Part shown: positions 6,870 through 15,645 of the stretch, in pieces
How the letters are laid out: the number at the start of each line of letters is the position of its first letter
How positions within the stretch are numbered: position 1 is the stretch's first letter
Assembly: GCF_039537585.1 (NCBI RefSeq)
Contig: NZ_BAABAU010000004.1
Coordinates: forward strand, 1 to 64,000
Direction: 5' to 3'
Source of the DNA: Frondihabitans peucedani
Lineage (GTDB): Bacteria; Actinomycetota; Actinomycetes; Actinomycetales; Microbacteriaceae
DNA length: 64,000 bases
Position numbers and translations under genes: made by a program
The notes under the pieces: model-generated
Told to the model about the DNA's origin: nothing
The model's database searches: none
What the model saw: the letters and a program-made list of their open reading frames with translations, nothing else

Positions 6870-9301
6870 CCGCCCCGACCGACCAGGAGCCGCGCAGGAT
6901 CACGACGCGGCGCGACGGCTGGGTGACGCACGTCGTCGACGCGGCCCGGCAGCAGCCCCTCAGCCTCGCCGTCGCGGTGGTCGTCGCGATCTATCCGGGC
7001 CCCCTCACCGAGCGGATCCTCGCCGCCCTGGCCGCAGTCGTGCTGATCGGCGTCGCCGAGCGCCGTCTCGGCTGGGTCCGCGCGCTGATCGCCGCCGGGG
7101 CGGGAGTCGTCGCGGCCGGGACGGCGGCCGCCGTGACGACGTTCGCGGCGCAGCGGATCGACGCGGACTGGGCGACCGATCTCGCCACGCACCCGACCTT
7201 CGCCCCGCTGACCCCCTCCCTCGCGGCCCTCATGGCGGCGAGCGCCGTGGTCGGCCCGCTCTGGCGACGCCGCATCCGCCTCCTCGGCTTCGCGGCGATC
7301 ATCGCGCTCGTCCTCTACGACGGGCGGGCGTCGAGCATCGACGCCCTCCTCGGCGCCCTGGCCGGCCTCCTCGTCGGGCGGCTCCTCCGCGAGGGCGGCG
7401 CGGCGCCGGTGGCGTGGGCCCGGAGCTCCAGGCACGAGGCCCGCATCCTGCTGTCCGGAGTCGTCGCCCTGACCGCCGTCGGCCCGCTCATCACCCTGTC
7501 GGCGCACGCCCCCGTCGGCCTGCTCGCCCCGCTCGGCGGCCTGTTCCGCGACCGCTACGCCGTCAGTCGCGCGGCTCTCGAGCGCTGCGCCACGCGGCCG
7601 CTGTTCCCGGCTCAGCCGCCGCTGAGCGAGACCTGCCTCCGCGACAGCGCCCTGGCCGGCGCGCACGGCCCGGGCACGATCGCGCTCAGCGTCCTCCCCC
7701 TCGTCACCCTGCTGATCGCCGCCGCGCTGATCCGCCGCGGCAGCCGCCTCGCGGTCCTGGTGGCGATCGGGGTCGACCTGCTCCTCGGGATCCTCGCGCT
7801 CGTCTACTACGCGGTGCTGCCGCTCGCGGTCGACCCCGAGACCGGGGTCCGGCCCGACCGCTTCCGGGTCCTGGTCGTCCACGGGCTGTCGATCGCGGCT
7901 CCTCTCGCCGTCGCGCTCCTCCTGCTGGTGTTCCTCCGGCACTTCGCGGTCGAGACCCCGAAGCGGGTCCGGCGGGCGTTCGCGGCCACGATCGTGGCGG
8001 GCTTCGTGGTGCTGCTCGCGGTCTACCTGCTCGTGGCGCTCAGTTACTCCGACGACTTCCGCCCGCGCGGGCAGGTGACCCGGCTGATCCTGCTCGCTCC
8101 GCAGCGCTTCGTGCCGGTCGGCTTCATCGGGCCGGAGCACCTCGGTCCGGTCCCGATGGGCGGCCTCGCCCGGGTCGCCTTCGACTCCGTGGGCGCGCTG
8201 TTCTGGCTGCTGCTCGCCGTCGCCCTGCTCGTCGCCGCCCGGCGTGCGGAGCGGCTCGAGACCAGCGGCGACGACCGGGCGCGGGTGCGCGCGATCCTGC
8301 GCCGAGGCTCCGCAGGATCGCTCTCGCACCTCGCCACCTGGCCCGGCAACGCCTACTGGTTCACCCCCGACGGCCTCGCCGCCGTCGCCTACCGCCGCGT
8401 CGGCACGACCGCGATCACGCTCGGCGACCCCCTCGGCGACCCCGATCGCCGCCCCGAGGTGGTCGCGCTCTTCGCCTCCTGGTGCGACGACGAGGGCCTG
8501 ACGCCGGTCTTCTACAGCGTGTCGGCGGACCTCCGCGGGGCCTTCGACCGGATCGGCTGGACGTCGATCCAGGTCGCGGAGGAGACCACGATCCGGCCGC
8601 GGGAGTTCCGGATGCAGGGGAAGAAGTGGCAGGACATCCGCTCCAGCATCAACCGGGCGGCGGCGAACGGCGTCCGGGCGGAGTGGACGCGCTTCGCCGA
8701 GCTGCCGCCCGCGATCCTGCGCCAGATCGAGGAGATCTCGGAGGCCTGGGTCGCCGACAAGGCCCTGCCCGAGATGGGCTTCACCCTCGGCAGCGTCGAG
8801 GAGATGGACGACCCCGACGTGCGGCTGATGCTGGCCGTCGACGGCGACGGCCGGGTGCTCGCGGTGACGAGCTGGCTGCCGACCTGGCGCGACGGCGTCG
8901 TCGTCGGCTGGACCCTCGACTTCATGCGGCGCGCGCCCGAGACGATGAACGGCGTCATGGAGTTCCTCATCGCGAGCACCGCCCTCCGCGCGCAGGCCGA
9001 CGGCATCGAGTTCGTGAGCCTCTCCGCGGCACCGCTGGCGACGCAGGTTCCGGCGAGCGCCTCCCCCTCGCAGACCGAGCGCCTCCTCACGTTCCTCAGC
9101 CGCACCCTCGAGCCGAGCTACGGGTTCCGGTCGCTCCTGACCTTCAAGCTGAAGTTCCAGCCGGAGCTCGAGCCGCTGCTGATGGCCTACCCCGACCCGC
9201 TGCAGCTGCCCGTGATCGGCACCGCGCTGGCCCGCGCGTACATGCCGACGCTGTCGCCGCGGCGGATCCCGTCGCTGCTGCGCCGAGGGGGCCAGGGCTG
9301 A
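6866..9301 (+). CDS. MprF-like phosphatidylglycerol aminoacyltransferase (membrane domain plus DUF2156/LPG synthase domain)
   Basis: 811 aa from the GTG that overlaps the previous stop. Residues about 30-460 hold many hydrophobic helices with Arg-rich inner loops; the first ones are rhomboid/flippase-like. Residues about 470-800 are a DUF2156 (LPG_synthase_C) domain of GNAT-like fold, with WFTPDGLAAVAYR and REFRMQGKKWQDIR, the latter a family hallmark. The reaction is transfer of an amino acid from aminoacyl-tRNA to phosphatidylglycerol in the membrane, lowering negative surface charge and sensitivity to cationic peptides. The amino acid (Lys, Ala or other) cannot be read from sequence. The next gene starts inside its stop codon (TGATG). 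Confidence 0.88.
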   Translation: MTAPTDQEPRRITTRRDGWVTHVVDAARQQPLSLAVAVVVAIYPGPLTERILAALAAVVLIGVAERRLGWVRALIAAGAGVVAAGTAAAVTTFAAQRIDADWATDLATHPTFAPLTPSLAALMAASAVVGPLWRRRIRLLGFAAIIALVLYDGRASSIDALLGALAGLLVGRLLREGGAAPVAWARSSRHEARILLSGVVALTAVGPLITLSAHAPVGLLAPLGGLFRDRYAVSRAALERCATRPLFPAQPPLSETCLRDSALAGAHGPGTIALSVLPLVTLLIAAALIRRGSRLAVLVAIGVDLLLGILALVYYAVLPLAVDPETGVRPDRFRVLVVHGLSIAAPLAVALLLLVFLRHFAVETPKRVRRAFAATIVAGFVVLLAVYLLVALSYSDDFRPRGQVTRLILLAPQRFVPVGFIGPEHLGPVPMGGLARVAFDSVGALFWLLLAVALLVAARRAERLETSGDDRARVRAILRRGSAGSLSHLATWPGNAYWFTPDGLAAVAYRRVGTTAITLGDPLGDPDRRPEVVALFASWCDDEGLTPVFYSVSADLRGAFDRIGWTSIQVAEETTIRPREFRMQGKKWQDIRSSINRAAANGVRAEWTRFAELPPAILRQIEEISEAWVADKALPEMGFTLGSVEEMDDPDVRLMLAVDGDGRVLAVTSWLPTWRDGVVVGWTLDFMRRAPETMNGVMEFLIASTALRAQADGIEFVSLSAAPLATQVPASASPSQTERLLTFLSRTLEPSYGFRSLLTFKLKFQPELEPLLMAYPDPLQLPVIGTALARAYMPTLSPRRIPSLLRRGGQG

Positions 9302-11004
9302 TGGGCGAGGGCGTCCGCCGGGGCGTGCGCCGTGGCCTGCACCGCTACGGCTGGCTCGGCGCCGCCCTGCTCGTCGGCATCGCGGCCCCGCTCGCCGTCG
9401 CGGGCCTCTCGGGCAACCTCTCGATCCCCCACAACGACGCCTGGTCGTACAGCAGGATCGCGGAGCACTTCGCCGAGACCGGCCGCATCCGCCTGCTCGG
9501 CTGGAACCGCTCCGCCCTCCTCGGCCAGGTCGTCGTCCTCGGCCCGCTCGGGCGGTCGCTCGTGGCGCAGCAGGTGTTCGTGGCCGTGCTGGGCGCGGTC
9601 CTGCTGTTCTGCGTGCACGAGATCCTGGCCCCGCGCGTCGGCCCGCGCCGAGCCGGCGTCGCCGTCGCGGCGCTCTCGTTCTGGCCGGGCTTCACGCTCC
9701 TGACGACGTCGTTCATGGCCGACATCCCCACAGTCGCCGCCGCATTCCTCGCCCTGTACCTCGGCGACCTCGCCCTGCGACGCGACCGCGCCTGGATCCT
9801 GGGACTGGCTGTCCTCGCCGGGCTCTGGGCGTGTACGATCCGGATCCAGGGGATCGCCGCGCCGGTCGCGATCCTGTTCGTCGCCCTGACGCAGTCGGGT
9901 GCCGGTCACCGGATCCGGCGCCGGCACGTCGTCGCCCTGGCCGTCGTCTTCGCCGGGCTCCTCGCCGCGTTCAGCCTCTGGCAGAGCCGCCTCCCGGACG
10001 GCGACCACGTGGCGCTCGCGCTCCGCCCGGACCCGCTCGACTCGGTGAGCCTGAACTCGGTGCGGGCGTACTTCGAGCTGGCGCTCGTCGTCGGCCCCGT
10101 CGCCCTCCTCGTGGCTCGGCCCGCGCGCTGGCGGACCCGCGGCTGGGTGGCCGCCCTCGCGGTCGCCCTGGTGGGCGGTCTGGCCTATCGGCAGACGGGA
10201 GCACGAGGCTTCTTCCTACCGAACTACCTGTCGTCGAACGGCGCCTACACCGAGGCCCTCGCGCCCGACCGGGTCGTCTTCAGCGAGAGCCACTGGCGGC
10301 TGGTCGTGCTCTTCGCGCTGATCTGCGGGGCCCTCCTGGCGGCCGAGCTGACCCGGCCGCGCGTCCGGGACGTGCCCCTGCTGACCGCCTTCGGCGTGCT
10401 CACGATCGCGGGGACCGCCGTGACGTTCGCCGCCGACCAGCAGGTCTACGGGCGCTACCTGATCCCGCTCGCGCCCTGGATCCTGCTGCGGGTCCTGACG
10501 CCGACGGCGGAGCCGGAGACGCTCCGGCCGCGCGGGCTGCGGCGCTTCGCGGTCACTGCGGCGCCGCGACTGACCGGGGTTGTCGCCCTGCTCGCCGTCT
10601 TCGGGCTCTCGTCGGCGATCGCGGCAAACGCGTGGGCGTTCGACAGGACGCGCTGGGACGTCGGCACGGCCCAGGAGCGGCGAGGGGTCCCGGCGACCCG
10701 CATCGACGCCGGCATGGAGTGGCTCGGCTGGCACTCCCCGCGCGGCGTGATCGACCGCGATCACGCCGGCGGTTCGTTCGCGGGCCTGTTCTCGAAGTCG
10801 CCGTCGTGCGTCGTCGTCAGCACCGAGGCGAAGCCGAACCCTCCCGCCGCGTGGCGTCTCGTGGGCGACGTGCCGTACCGGAGGTTCCTCGTCGCGGGCG
10901 AGGCGCGGCTGTTCCTGTATGAGACAGGGGCTGCAGGGTGCGGTGCGGCGGACAAAGCCGAGAGCGGGGCCCGGCCCCCGAAGGCCGAGCCCCGCTCGCC
11001 GTGA
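9301..11004 (+). CDS. GT-C fold membrane glycosyltransferase, PMT/ArnT-like
   Basis: 567 aa with about 10-12 predicted membrane helices. The first outer loop carries the acidic motif NDAWSY expected of GT-C enzymes that use polyprenyl-phosphate sugars (PMT, ArnT, arabinosyltransferase types). RIQG and a late YGRYLIPLAPW resemble family elements. Likely role: outward-facing transfer of a sugar to lipid, protein or wall polymer, with unknown donor. It is translationally coupled to the MprF-like gene. The last 20-odd residues (KAESGARPPKAEPRSP) are encoded by a transcription-terminator hairpin, so the natural tail may be an accidental extension. Confidence 0.82.
   Translation: MGEGVRRGVRRGLHRYGWLGAALLVGIAAPLAVAGLSGNLSIPHNDAWSYSRIAEHFAETGRIRLLGWNRSALLGQVVVLGPLGRSLVAQQVFVAVLGAVLLFCVHEILAPRVGPRRAGVAVAALSFWPGFTLLTTSFMADIPTVAAAFLALYLGDLALRRDRAWILGLAVLAGLWACTIRIQGIAAPVAILFVALTQSGAGHRIRRRHVVALAVVFAGLLAAFSLWQSRLPDGDHVALALRPDPLDSVSLNSVRAYFELALVVGPVALLVARPARWRTRGWVAALAVALVGGLAYRQTGARGFFLPNYLSSNGAYTEALAPDRVVFSESHWRLVVLFALICGALLAAELTRPRVRDVPLLTAFGVLTIAGTAVTFAADQQVYGRYLIPLAPWILLRVLTPTAEPETLRPRGLRRFAVTAAPRLTGVVALLAVFGLSSAIAANAWAFDRTRWDVGTAQERRGVPATRIDAGMEWLGWHSPRGVIDRDHAGGSFAGLFSKSPSCVVVSTEAKPNPPAAWRLVGDVPYRRFLVAGEARLFLYETGAAGCGAADKAESGARPPKAEPRSP
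10962..10997 (+). terminator. Terminator hairpin inside the 3' end of the glycosyltransferase gene
   Basis: Nine-base perfect arms GAGCGGGGC and GCCCCGCTC, with an inner GGCC pairing, enclose the last codons and finish 7 bases before the stop. There is no U-run, as is common in high-GC actinobacteria. It lies between convergent genes and probably stops the 5505-11004 operon. Confidence 0.65.
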
Positions 11005-11034
11005 CGCCGTCCCCGCGGCGCCTCCGGCCCTCGC

Positions 11035-12753
11035 CTATCGGGTCAGCGTGATCGAGTCGATCTCGGCATAGCCCGTGCCCCCGGCGAAGTTCGGTGATCC
11101 CTTGGCGAGTCGGATCACGTTCGAGCCCGCCTTCAGCGTCACGTTCGTCGAGACGGAGTTCGAGAAGGTCCCCCAGGTGCCGGTCGACGGGTAGGAGACC
11201 GTGGAGAATGCGCCGCCGTTGTAGGCGAGTCCCTGCGTCGACGTGGTCGTGCCGCCGTTGGCGTAGCGCACCGCCATCGAGTAGGTGCCGGCGGTCGGGA
11301 CGTCCACCAGGAAGTCGACGAAGCTGTCGGTGCGAGCGTCGCCCGTGCCGTCGATGCGTCCGACGTAGCCGCCGTTGGAGGCGGTCGGCGACGACAGGCG
11401 CTGGGCGTTCACCACGGTGGCGTTCTCGGCCTCGTAGGTCTGCTGCGTCGCGGTCGTCGGCCCGTTCAGGGGCGTGACGACGAGCTGGTAGGCGCCCTGG
11501 TAGTCGGCGGCGGCGGACACCGGGACGGTGACGGAGCCGTTGACGACGTCGAGGGTCTGCGATCCGAGAGCGGTCGGGGCTGCGACGTTCGTCTGCCGGC
11601 CGGAGCCGGGCGTGAACTTCAGCGTCGCCTTCACCTGGGTGCCATAGCCGCTCAGGCCGTCCACGCGGACCGTGGTGGTGCCCGCCTGGCCGCCGAAGAC
11701 CACGTTGACGATCTTGCGAGTCGAGTCCTGCGCCGCGATGCCGTCGAGGAAGTTCGACGCGGTCACGGGCAGCATGGTGCCGGCCATGTCGCCGTACCAC
11801 TTGTACATCCAGTACGAGGCGGTGGGCTTGTCGTTGTACAGCAGACCGTTCACCGTCCCGGACTCGAACCAGTAGGCCCTCTCCGCGTCTCGGACTCCGG
11901 CCCGTTCGAACTGCGCGACGTAGTGCAGCGCGGCGCTCGGGACGTCGACCTGGTCGGGGGCCGCGTACTCGTTGATGGAGATGGGCCGGGGCGTGATCCC
12001 GAGCTGCGCCTCGATTGCCTTCAGGTCGGCGACGTGGCTGGTGATGAGGTTCCAGCCGTCGGCGCCGCTGTTGAGTTCGTGCCAGGAGATGACGTCGGGC
12101 ACGGTGTTGTTCGCGACGTCGTTCTTCAGGAACGCGAGCATCGTGTCGTGGTTGTAGGTGCTGATGCTGGGGCCGACGATCGGCGTCACGGTGTCGTACT
12201 TCTTGACCTCGTTGTAGATCTTGACCCAGGCGTCGTTGAACGGGCCGTTGTTCGCGGTGTCCCAGGTCCCGTCGGGCTCGTTCCAGAGCTCCCACCCGTT
12301 GAGGTTCGTGGTAGACGCGGCCGCGAGGCGCGCTCGGACCATCGTGTCGACCTTCTGGAGGTAGCCCGGGACTGTCACGCCCTGATACGGGAAGCCCGGG
12401 TAGATGTCGGCCATCCGGATCGTCGTCTGAGCTCCGACGCTCGTGGCGACGGGCGCGACCTTGAGGGCGTCGCCGGTGGCCACTGTGGCACCGTTGCCGA
12501 TCTGCTGGACGCCCGGTGCCGGCTGCGTGAGCTGATTGAGTCGGAGCGGCGGGAGGAGAGTCGGGTCGGGGGTGGTGGTCGTGGCGAGCGAGTAGAGCCC
12601 GCCGTCGGCGACGTGCGTCACAGGGCGGAGGACCGCCCCGGCGTTCACGACAAGGGTGTTCGTGTCGGCCTGTGCAGCGCCGGCGCCGACGAGCACGCTG
12701 CTCGCTATCAGCGCGGTCGTGGCGAGGGATGCGGTCAGTATTCGTTTTCTCAT
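11035..12753 (-). CDS. Secreted glycoside hydrolase (GH39/cellulase-like) with C-terminal CBM6/35-type module
   Basis: 572 aa from ATG 12753, set by AAAGGAG at proper spacing and an immediate signal peptide (MRKRILTASLATTALIASSV, cleavage after AQA). Residues about 60-330 form a clan-A TIM barrel: acid/base Glu in WELWNEPDGTW and nucleophile Glu in PISINEYAAP. A beta-sandwich follows, and the last ~130 residues (YEAENATVVN ... GYAEIDSITL) form a carbohydrate-binding module of the CBM6/35 type. Probable exo-acting xylosidase or arabinosidase on plant polysaccharide. It is last in the operon with GH127 and a sugar ABC transporter, so it likely releases the oligosaccharide they use. Confidence 0.85.
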   Translation of the reverse strand: MRKRILTASLATTALIASSVLVGAGAAQADTNTLVVNAGAVLRPVTHVADGGLYSLATTTTPDPTLLPPLRLNQLTQPAPGVQQIGNGATVATGDALKVAPVATSVGAQTTIRMADIYPGFPYQGVTVPGYLQKVDTMVRARLAAASTTNLNGWELWNEPDGTWDTANNGPFNDAWVKIYNEVKKYDTVTPIVGPSISTYNHDTMLAFLKNDVANNTVPDVISWHELNSGADGWNLITSHVADLKAIEAQLGITPRPISINEYAAPDQVDVPSAALHYVAQFERAGVRDAERAYWFESGTVNGLLYNDKPTASYWMYKWYGDMAGTMLPVTASNFLDGIAAQDSTRKIVNVVFGGQAGTTTVRVDGLSGYGTQVKATLKFTPGSGRQTNVAAPTALGSQTLDVVNGSVTVPVSAAADYQGAYQLVVTPLNGPTTATQQTYEAENATVVNAQRLSSPTASNGGYVGRIDGTGDARTDSFVDFLVDVPTAGTYSMAVRYANGGTTTSTQGLAYNGGAFSTVSYPSTGTWGTFSNSVSTNVTLKAGSNVIRLAKGSPNFAGGTGYAEIDSITLTR

Positions 12754-12823
12754 GCCGTGCTCCTTTGCAGGGGATGGGGAGGATGCCCGGGTGGGCGGGT
12801 CGCCGGAGCGACGTCTCGGCGGG

Positions 12824-14755
12824 TCAGGCCATGGGCAGCCAGACCCGCATGGTGGAGGGGCCGTCGTTCGCCCACTGCGCGTAGGGGATGAGCTGACCCC
12901 GGACGGGAGGCTCCGACTCGGTCGCCGGTTCGCCGTAGGGCCAGCCCGACTCCGGAGTCGCCGTCCGCTTGAGCGAGACGGCGGCACCGCGGTCGGTGGT
13001 CCAGAGGGTGTCGGAGGTGTCGACGACGAGGTCGTTGACGGAGACGGCGTCCGCCGGCTGCTCCAGACACAGGACGAGGGGGCCGCGCTCGACGGCGACG
13101 GTGCCTCGGACGGCGTCGATCCGCGGATCGGGGCGAACCCAGCGCGCCTCCATCGGCAGCTCCAGGACGACGACGTCGGCCGGCTCGAAGACGCGGCGGA
13201 TGACGACGGAGTCGCCCTCGACAGTGACGGGGGCGTCCGATCCCACGGTGACGACGGCGCTCCCCGCCCACGCCGGGATGCGGAGGGTCAGCGTCGTGGG
13301 CTCCGACGTCCGTGTCCGGGACGTGACGACGACGTGTCCGTCGAAGGGGTAGCCGCTCCGGACGCTGAAGCCCGCGACGGCACCCGAGTCGAGCGTGACA
13401 TCGACGTCGTAGTCGCCGTACTGGTGCAGCTGGACTCCGTCGGCGGTCTTCGTGGCGAAGTACAGCTCGACGCTCGCCAGTGTCCGTGCGACGTTCGTCG
13501 GGCAGCAGGACACCTCGAACCAGGGGGCCCGGAGGCTCGAGAGGGCCCGGGCGTTGATCCTGGTCTCGTCCGGCGCCGTGCCGGGCACACGCTGGTGGAG
13601 GGTGTTCGTGTAGAAGAAGGCGCGGCCGTCCTCGCGGGGAGAGGCGAGGACCGTGTTGAGGAGTGTGCGCTCGAGGAGGTCGGCGTAGCGGGCGTCGCCG
13701 TGCTGAAGCAGCAGCCGCCACGAAAGCATGTTCGAGGCGATGCCCGCACAGGTCTCGGCGTAGGCGCGGTCCGGCGGCAGTTCGAAGTCCGCCCCGAAGG
13801 CCTCGTCCTGGTGGTGCGAGCCCATGCCCCCGGTGACGTAGGTGCGCGTGCCGACAGTGTGCCGCCACTGCCGGGTCACCGCCTCCGCGAGGGCCTCGTC
13901 GCCCGTCTCGACGGCGACGTCGAGCGCCCCCGAGGCGAGATAGAGAGCGCGGACGGCGTGCCCGCGGAGCGTGGAGGCCTCTCGGACGGGCACGTCGTCC
14001 TGGAAGTACTCCTGGCCGTACTCGATGGGCTCGAGGAGGCCGTGACCCCGGCGCTCGACGAAGAGCCGGGCGAGCTCGACGTAGCGCGCATCTCCAGTCG
14101 CGCGGCCGAGCTCGACGAGGGCCGGCTCGATCTCGGGGTGGCCGCAGACCGCGATCCTGCCGTCCGGGCCGAACGTCTCGTAGAGGTGGTCTGCGAGACG
14201 GATCGCGACATCGACGAGCCGACCCGAGCCCGACGTGCGGATCCTGGCGACGGCCGCCTGGATCAGGTGCCCGAAGCAGTAGAGCTCGTGACCCCACTCG
14301 AGGTCGGAGTACCGCTCGCGCTGCCAGCGCCGCCCGAAGCTCGTGTGGAGGTAGCCGTCCGGATCCTGCGCGGCCGCGACCCTCGAGACGAGCGCGTCGT
14401 AGCGGTTCTGAAGGTCGCCGTGCGGTTCGCGTCCGAGTTCCCAGGCCATGCCCTCGAGCAGCTTGTAGACCTCGGAGTCGACGAACTCGATGCCCGCGTG
14501 CTCCCAGCCCTCCTCGTGCGACGCGGCACGGTCGAAGTTGCCGATCCAGCCGATCCGCTCCATCCAGTGCTCGCAGTGCGCCAGGACGACGTCGGCGTTC
14601 AGCCGCTGCCAGTCGCGCCAGTAGCCCTTGGTGAGGTGGATCTCGCCCGCGTCGAGGGGCTGCAGGATCGAGGTGCTCGGCCGCACAGGACCGCCTCGGC
14701 GACCGGGCGCCGCCGATCGGACGGGGGCCGCGGTCTCGTTCATCGTGTCGGTCAT
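12824..14755 (-). CDS. GH127 beta-L-arabinofuranosidase-type hydrolase
   Basis: 643 aa; start at ATG 14755, three bases after the permease stop. An (alpha/alpha)6 barrel is followed by beta domains. The GH127 zinc-cysteine centre is visible: Glu and Cys of AETCA near residue 328 and the Cys-Cys pair of FEVSCCPTN about 80 residues later, the second group supplying the catalytic nucleophile Cys in characterised members. No signal peptide, so it works in the cytoplasm on imported oligosaccharides. Family activity is removal of terminal beta-L-arabinofuranose, as in hydroxyproline-linked arabinan; some relatives cut other sugars. Confidence 0.9.
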   Translation of the reverse strand: MTDTMNETAAPVRSAAPGRRGGPVRPSTSILQPLDAGEIHLTKGYWRDWQRLNADVVLAHCEHWMERIGWIGNFDRAASHEEGWEHAGIEFVDSEVYKLLEGMAWELGREPHGDLQNRYDALVSRVAAAQDPDGYLHTSFGRRWQRERYSDLEWGHELYCFGHLIQAAVARIRTSGSGRLVDVAIRLADHLYETFGPDGRIAVCGHPEIEPALVELGRATGDARYVELARLFVERRGHGLLEPIEYGQEYFQDDVPVREASTLRGHAVRALYLASGALDVAVETGDEALAEAVTRQWRHTVGTRTYVTGGMGSHHQDEAFGADFELPPDRAYAETCAGIASNMLSWRLLLQHGDARYADLLERTLLNTVLASPREDGRAFFYTNTLHQRVPGTAPDETRINARALSSLRAPWFEVSCCPTNVARTLASVELYFATKTADGVQLHQYGDYDVDVTLDSGAVAGFSVRSGYPFDGHVVVTSRTRTSEPTTLTLRIPAWAGSAVVTVGSDAPVTVEGDSVVIRRVFEPADVVVLELPMEARWVRPDPRIDAVRGTVAVERGPLVLCLEQPADAVSVNDLVVDTSDTLWTTDRGAAVSLKRTATPESGWPYGEPATESEPPVRGQLIPYAQWANDGPSTMRVWLPMA

Positions 14756-14757
14756 GG

Positions 14758-15645
14758 TCAGTCCTTCACGGCACCGGCCGTGACACCGGCGGCGACGTAG
14801 CGCTGGGCGACGACGAGGAGGATCGTCGCGGGGATGGAGGCGACGACGGCGGTCGCCATGATGGAGTTCCAGTCCTGGTTGTTGTTGCCGATGTACCGGT
14901 AGATGCCGAGGGTGATCGTCTGGAGGTCGCCGCCCGAGTTCAGAGTCGAGGAGAAGACGAAGTCGCTCCAGGCCCACAGGAAGGCGAACAGGCTCACCGT
15001 CACGATGGAGTTGCGGCTGACGGGCAGGACGATCGACGTGAAGGTGCGCCAGGTGCCGGCGCCGTCGAGCTTCGCGGCCGACATCAGCTCGTCGGGGATG
15101 CCCGACATGAAGGCGGTGAAGATGAGCACGCCGAACGGGACGGCAAGTGTCGAGTCGGCGATGATCAGCCCGACCGGCTGGTTCAGGATCCCGAGGTTCA
15201 GATAGATGGCGTAGAAGCCCATCGCGACGATCACCTGCGGGATCATCTGCGCTACGAGCAGCACGAACGACAGCGCTCCTCCGCCTCGAGGACGCAGCTT
15301 CGCGAGCGAGTACGCCGCCGGGGCCGAGACGGCGACCGTCAGCAGGACCGTGCCGAGTCCGATCACGAGGCTGGTGCCCAGGTATGGGAGCTGCTGCTGC
15401 AGGACGGCCGCGTAGCCGTCGAAGGTCGGGTGGAAGGGGAACCAGGAGGGCGGGGTGCTGCGCATCTGCGACTGCGGCGTCAGCGAGACGTTGATCATCC
15501 AGTAGATGGGGAAGAGCATGATCGCGGTGAAGACGATCCCGAGGAGGGTCTTGCCGAGACCGCGCTTGCGACGCCGGACCTGCGCGTCCGGGGTCGAGGG
15601 GATCGTCCGCGCACGGCGACCGATCGGGGTGACTGTGGCGGACAT
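14758..15645 (-). CDS. Carbohydrate ABC transporter permease (MalG/LacG type)
   Basis: 295 aa from ATG 15645, overlapping the preceding permease stop by one base (TGATG). Six membrane helices; an N-terminal basic tail precedes the first helix. The EAA-loop for ATPase docking reads DELMSAAKLDGAGTWRTFTSIVLP, typical of CUT1 family sugar permeases. It works with the permease at 15645-16619 and the binding protein at 16708-17964. As in many actinobacterial CUT1 operons no ATPase gene is present, so a shared MsiK-type ATPase elsewhere must energise it. Confidence 0.92.
   Translation of the reverse strand: MSATVTPIGRRARTIPSTPDAQVRRRKRGLGKTLLGIVFTAIMLFPIYWMINVSLTPQSQMRSTPPSWFPFHPTFDGYAAVLQQQLPYLGTSLVIGLGTVLLTVAVSAPAAYSLAKLRPRGGGALSFVLLVAQMIPQVIVAMGFYAIYLNLGILNQPVGLIIADSTLAVPFGVLIFTAFMSGIPDELMSAAKLDGAGTWRTFTSIVLPVSRNSIVTVSLFAFLWAWSDFVFSSTLNSGGDLQTITLGIYRYIGNNNQDWNSIMATAVVASIPATILLVVAQRYVAAGVTAGAVKD

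Noticed and set aside
12656-14800. 714-codon plus-strand frame over the GH127 and GH39-like genes
   Set aside because: The translation is dominated by Arg, Gly, Asp and Val, lacks any domain, and runs antisense to two genes with clear catalytic motifs. High-GC shadow.
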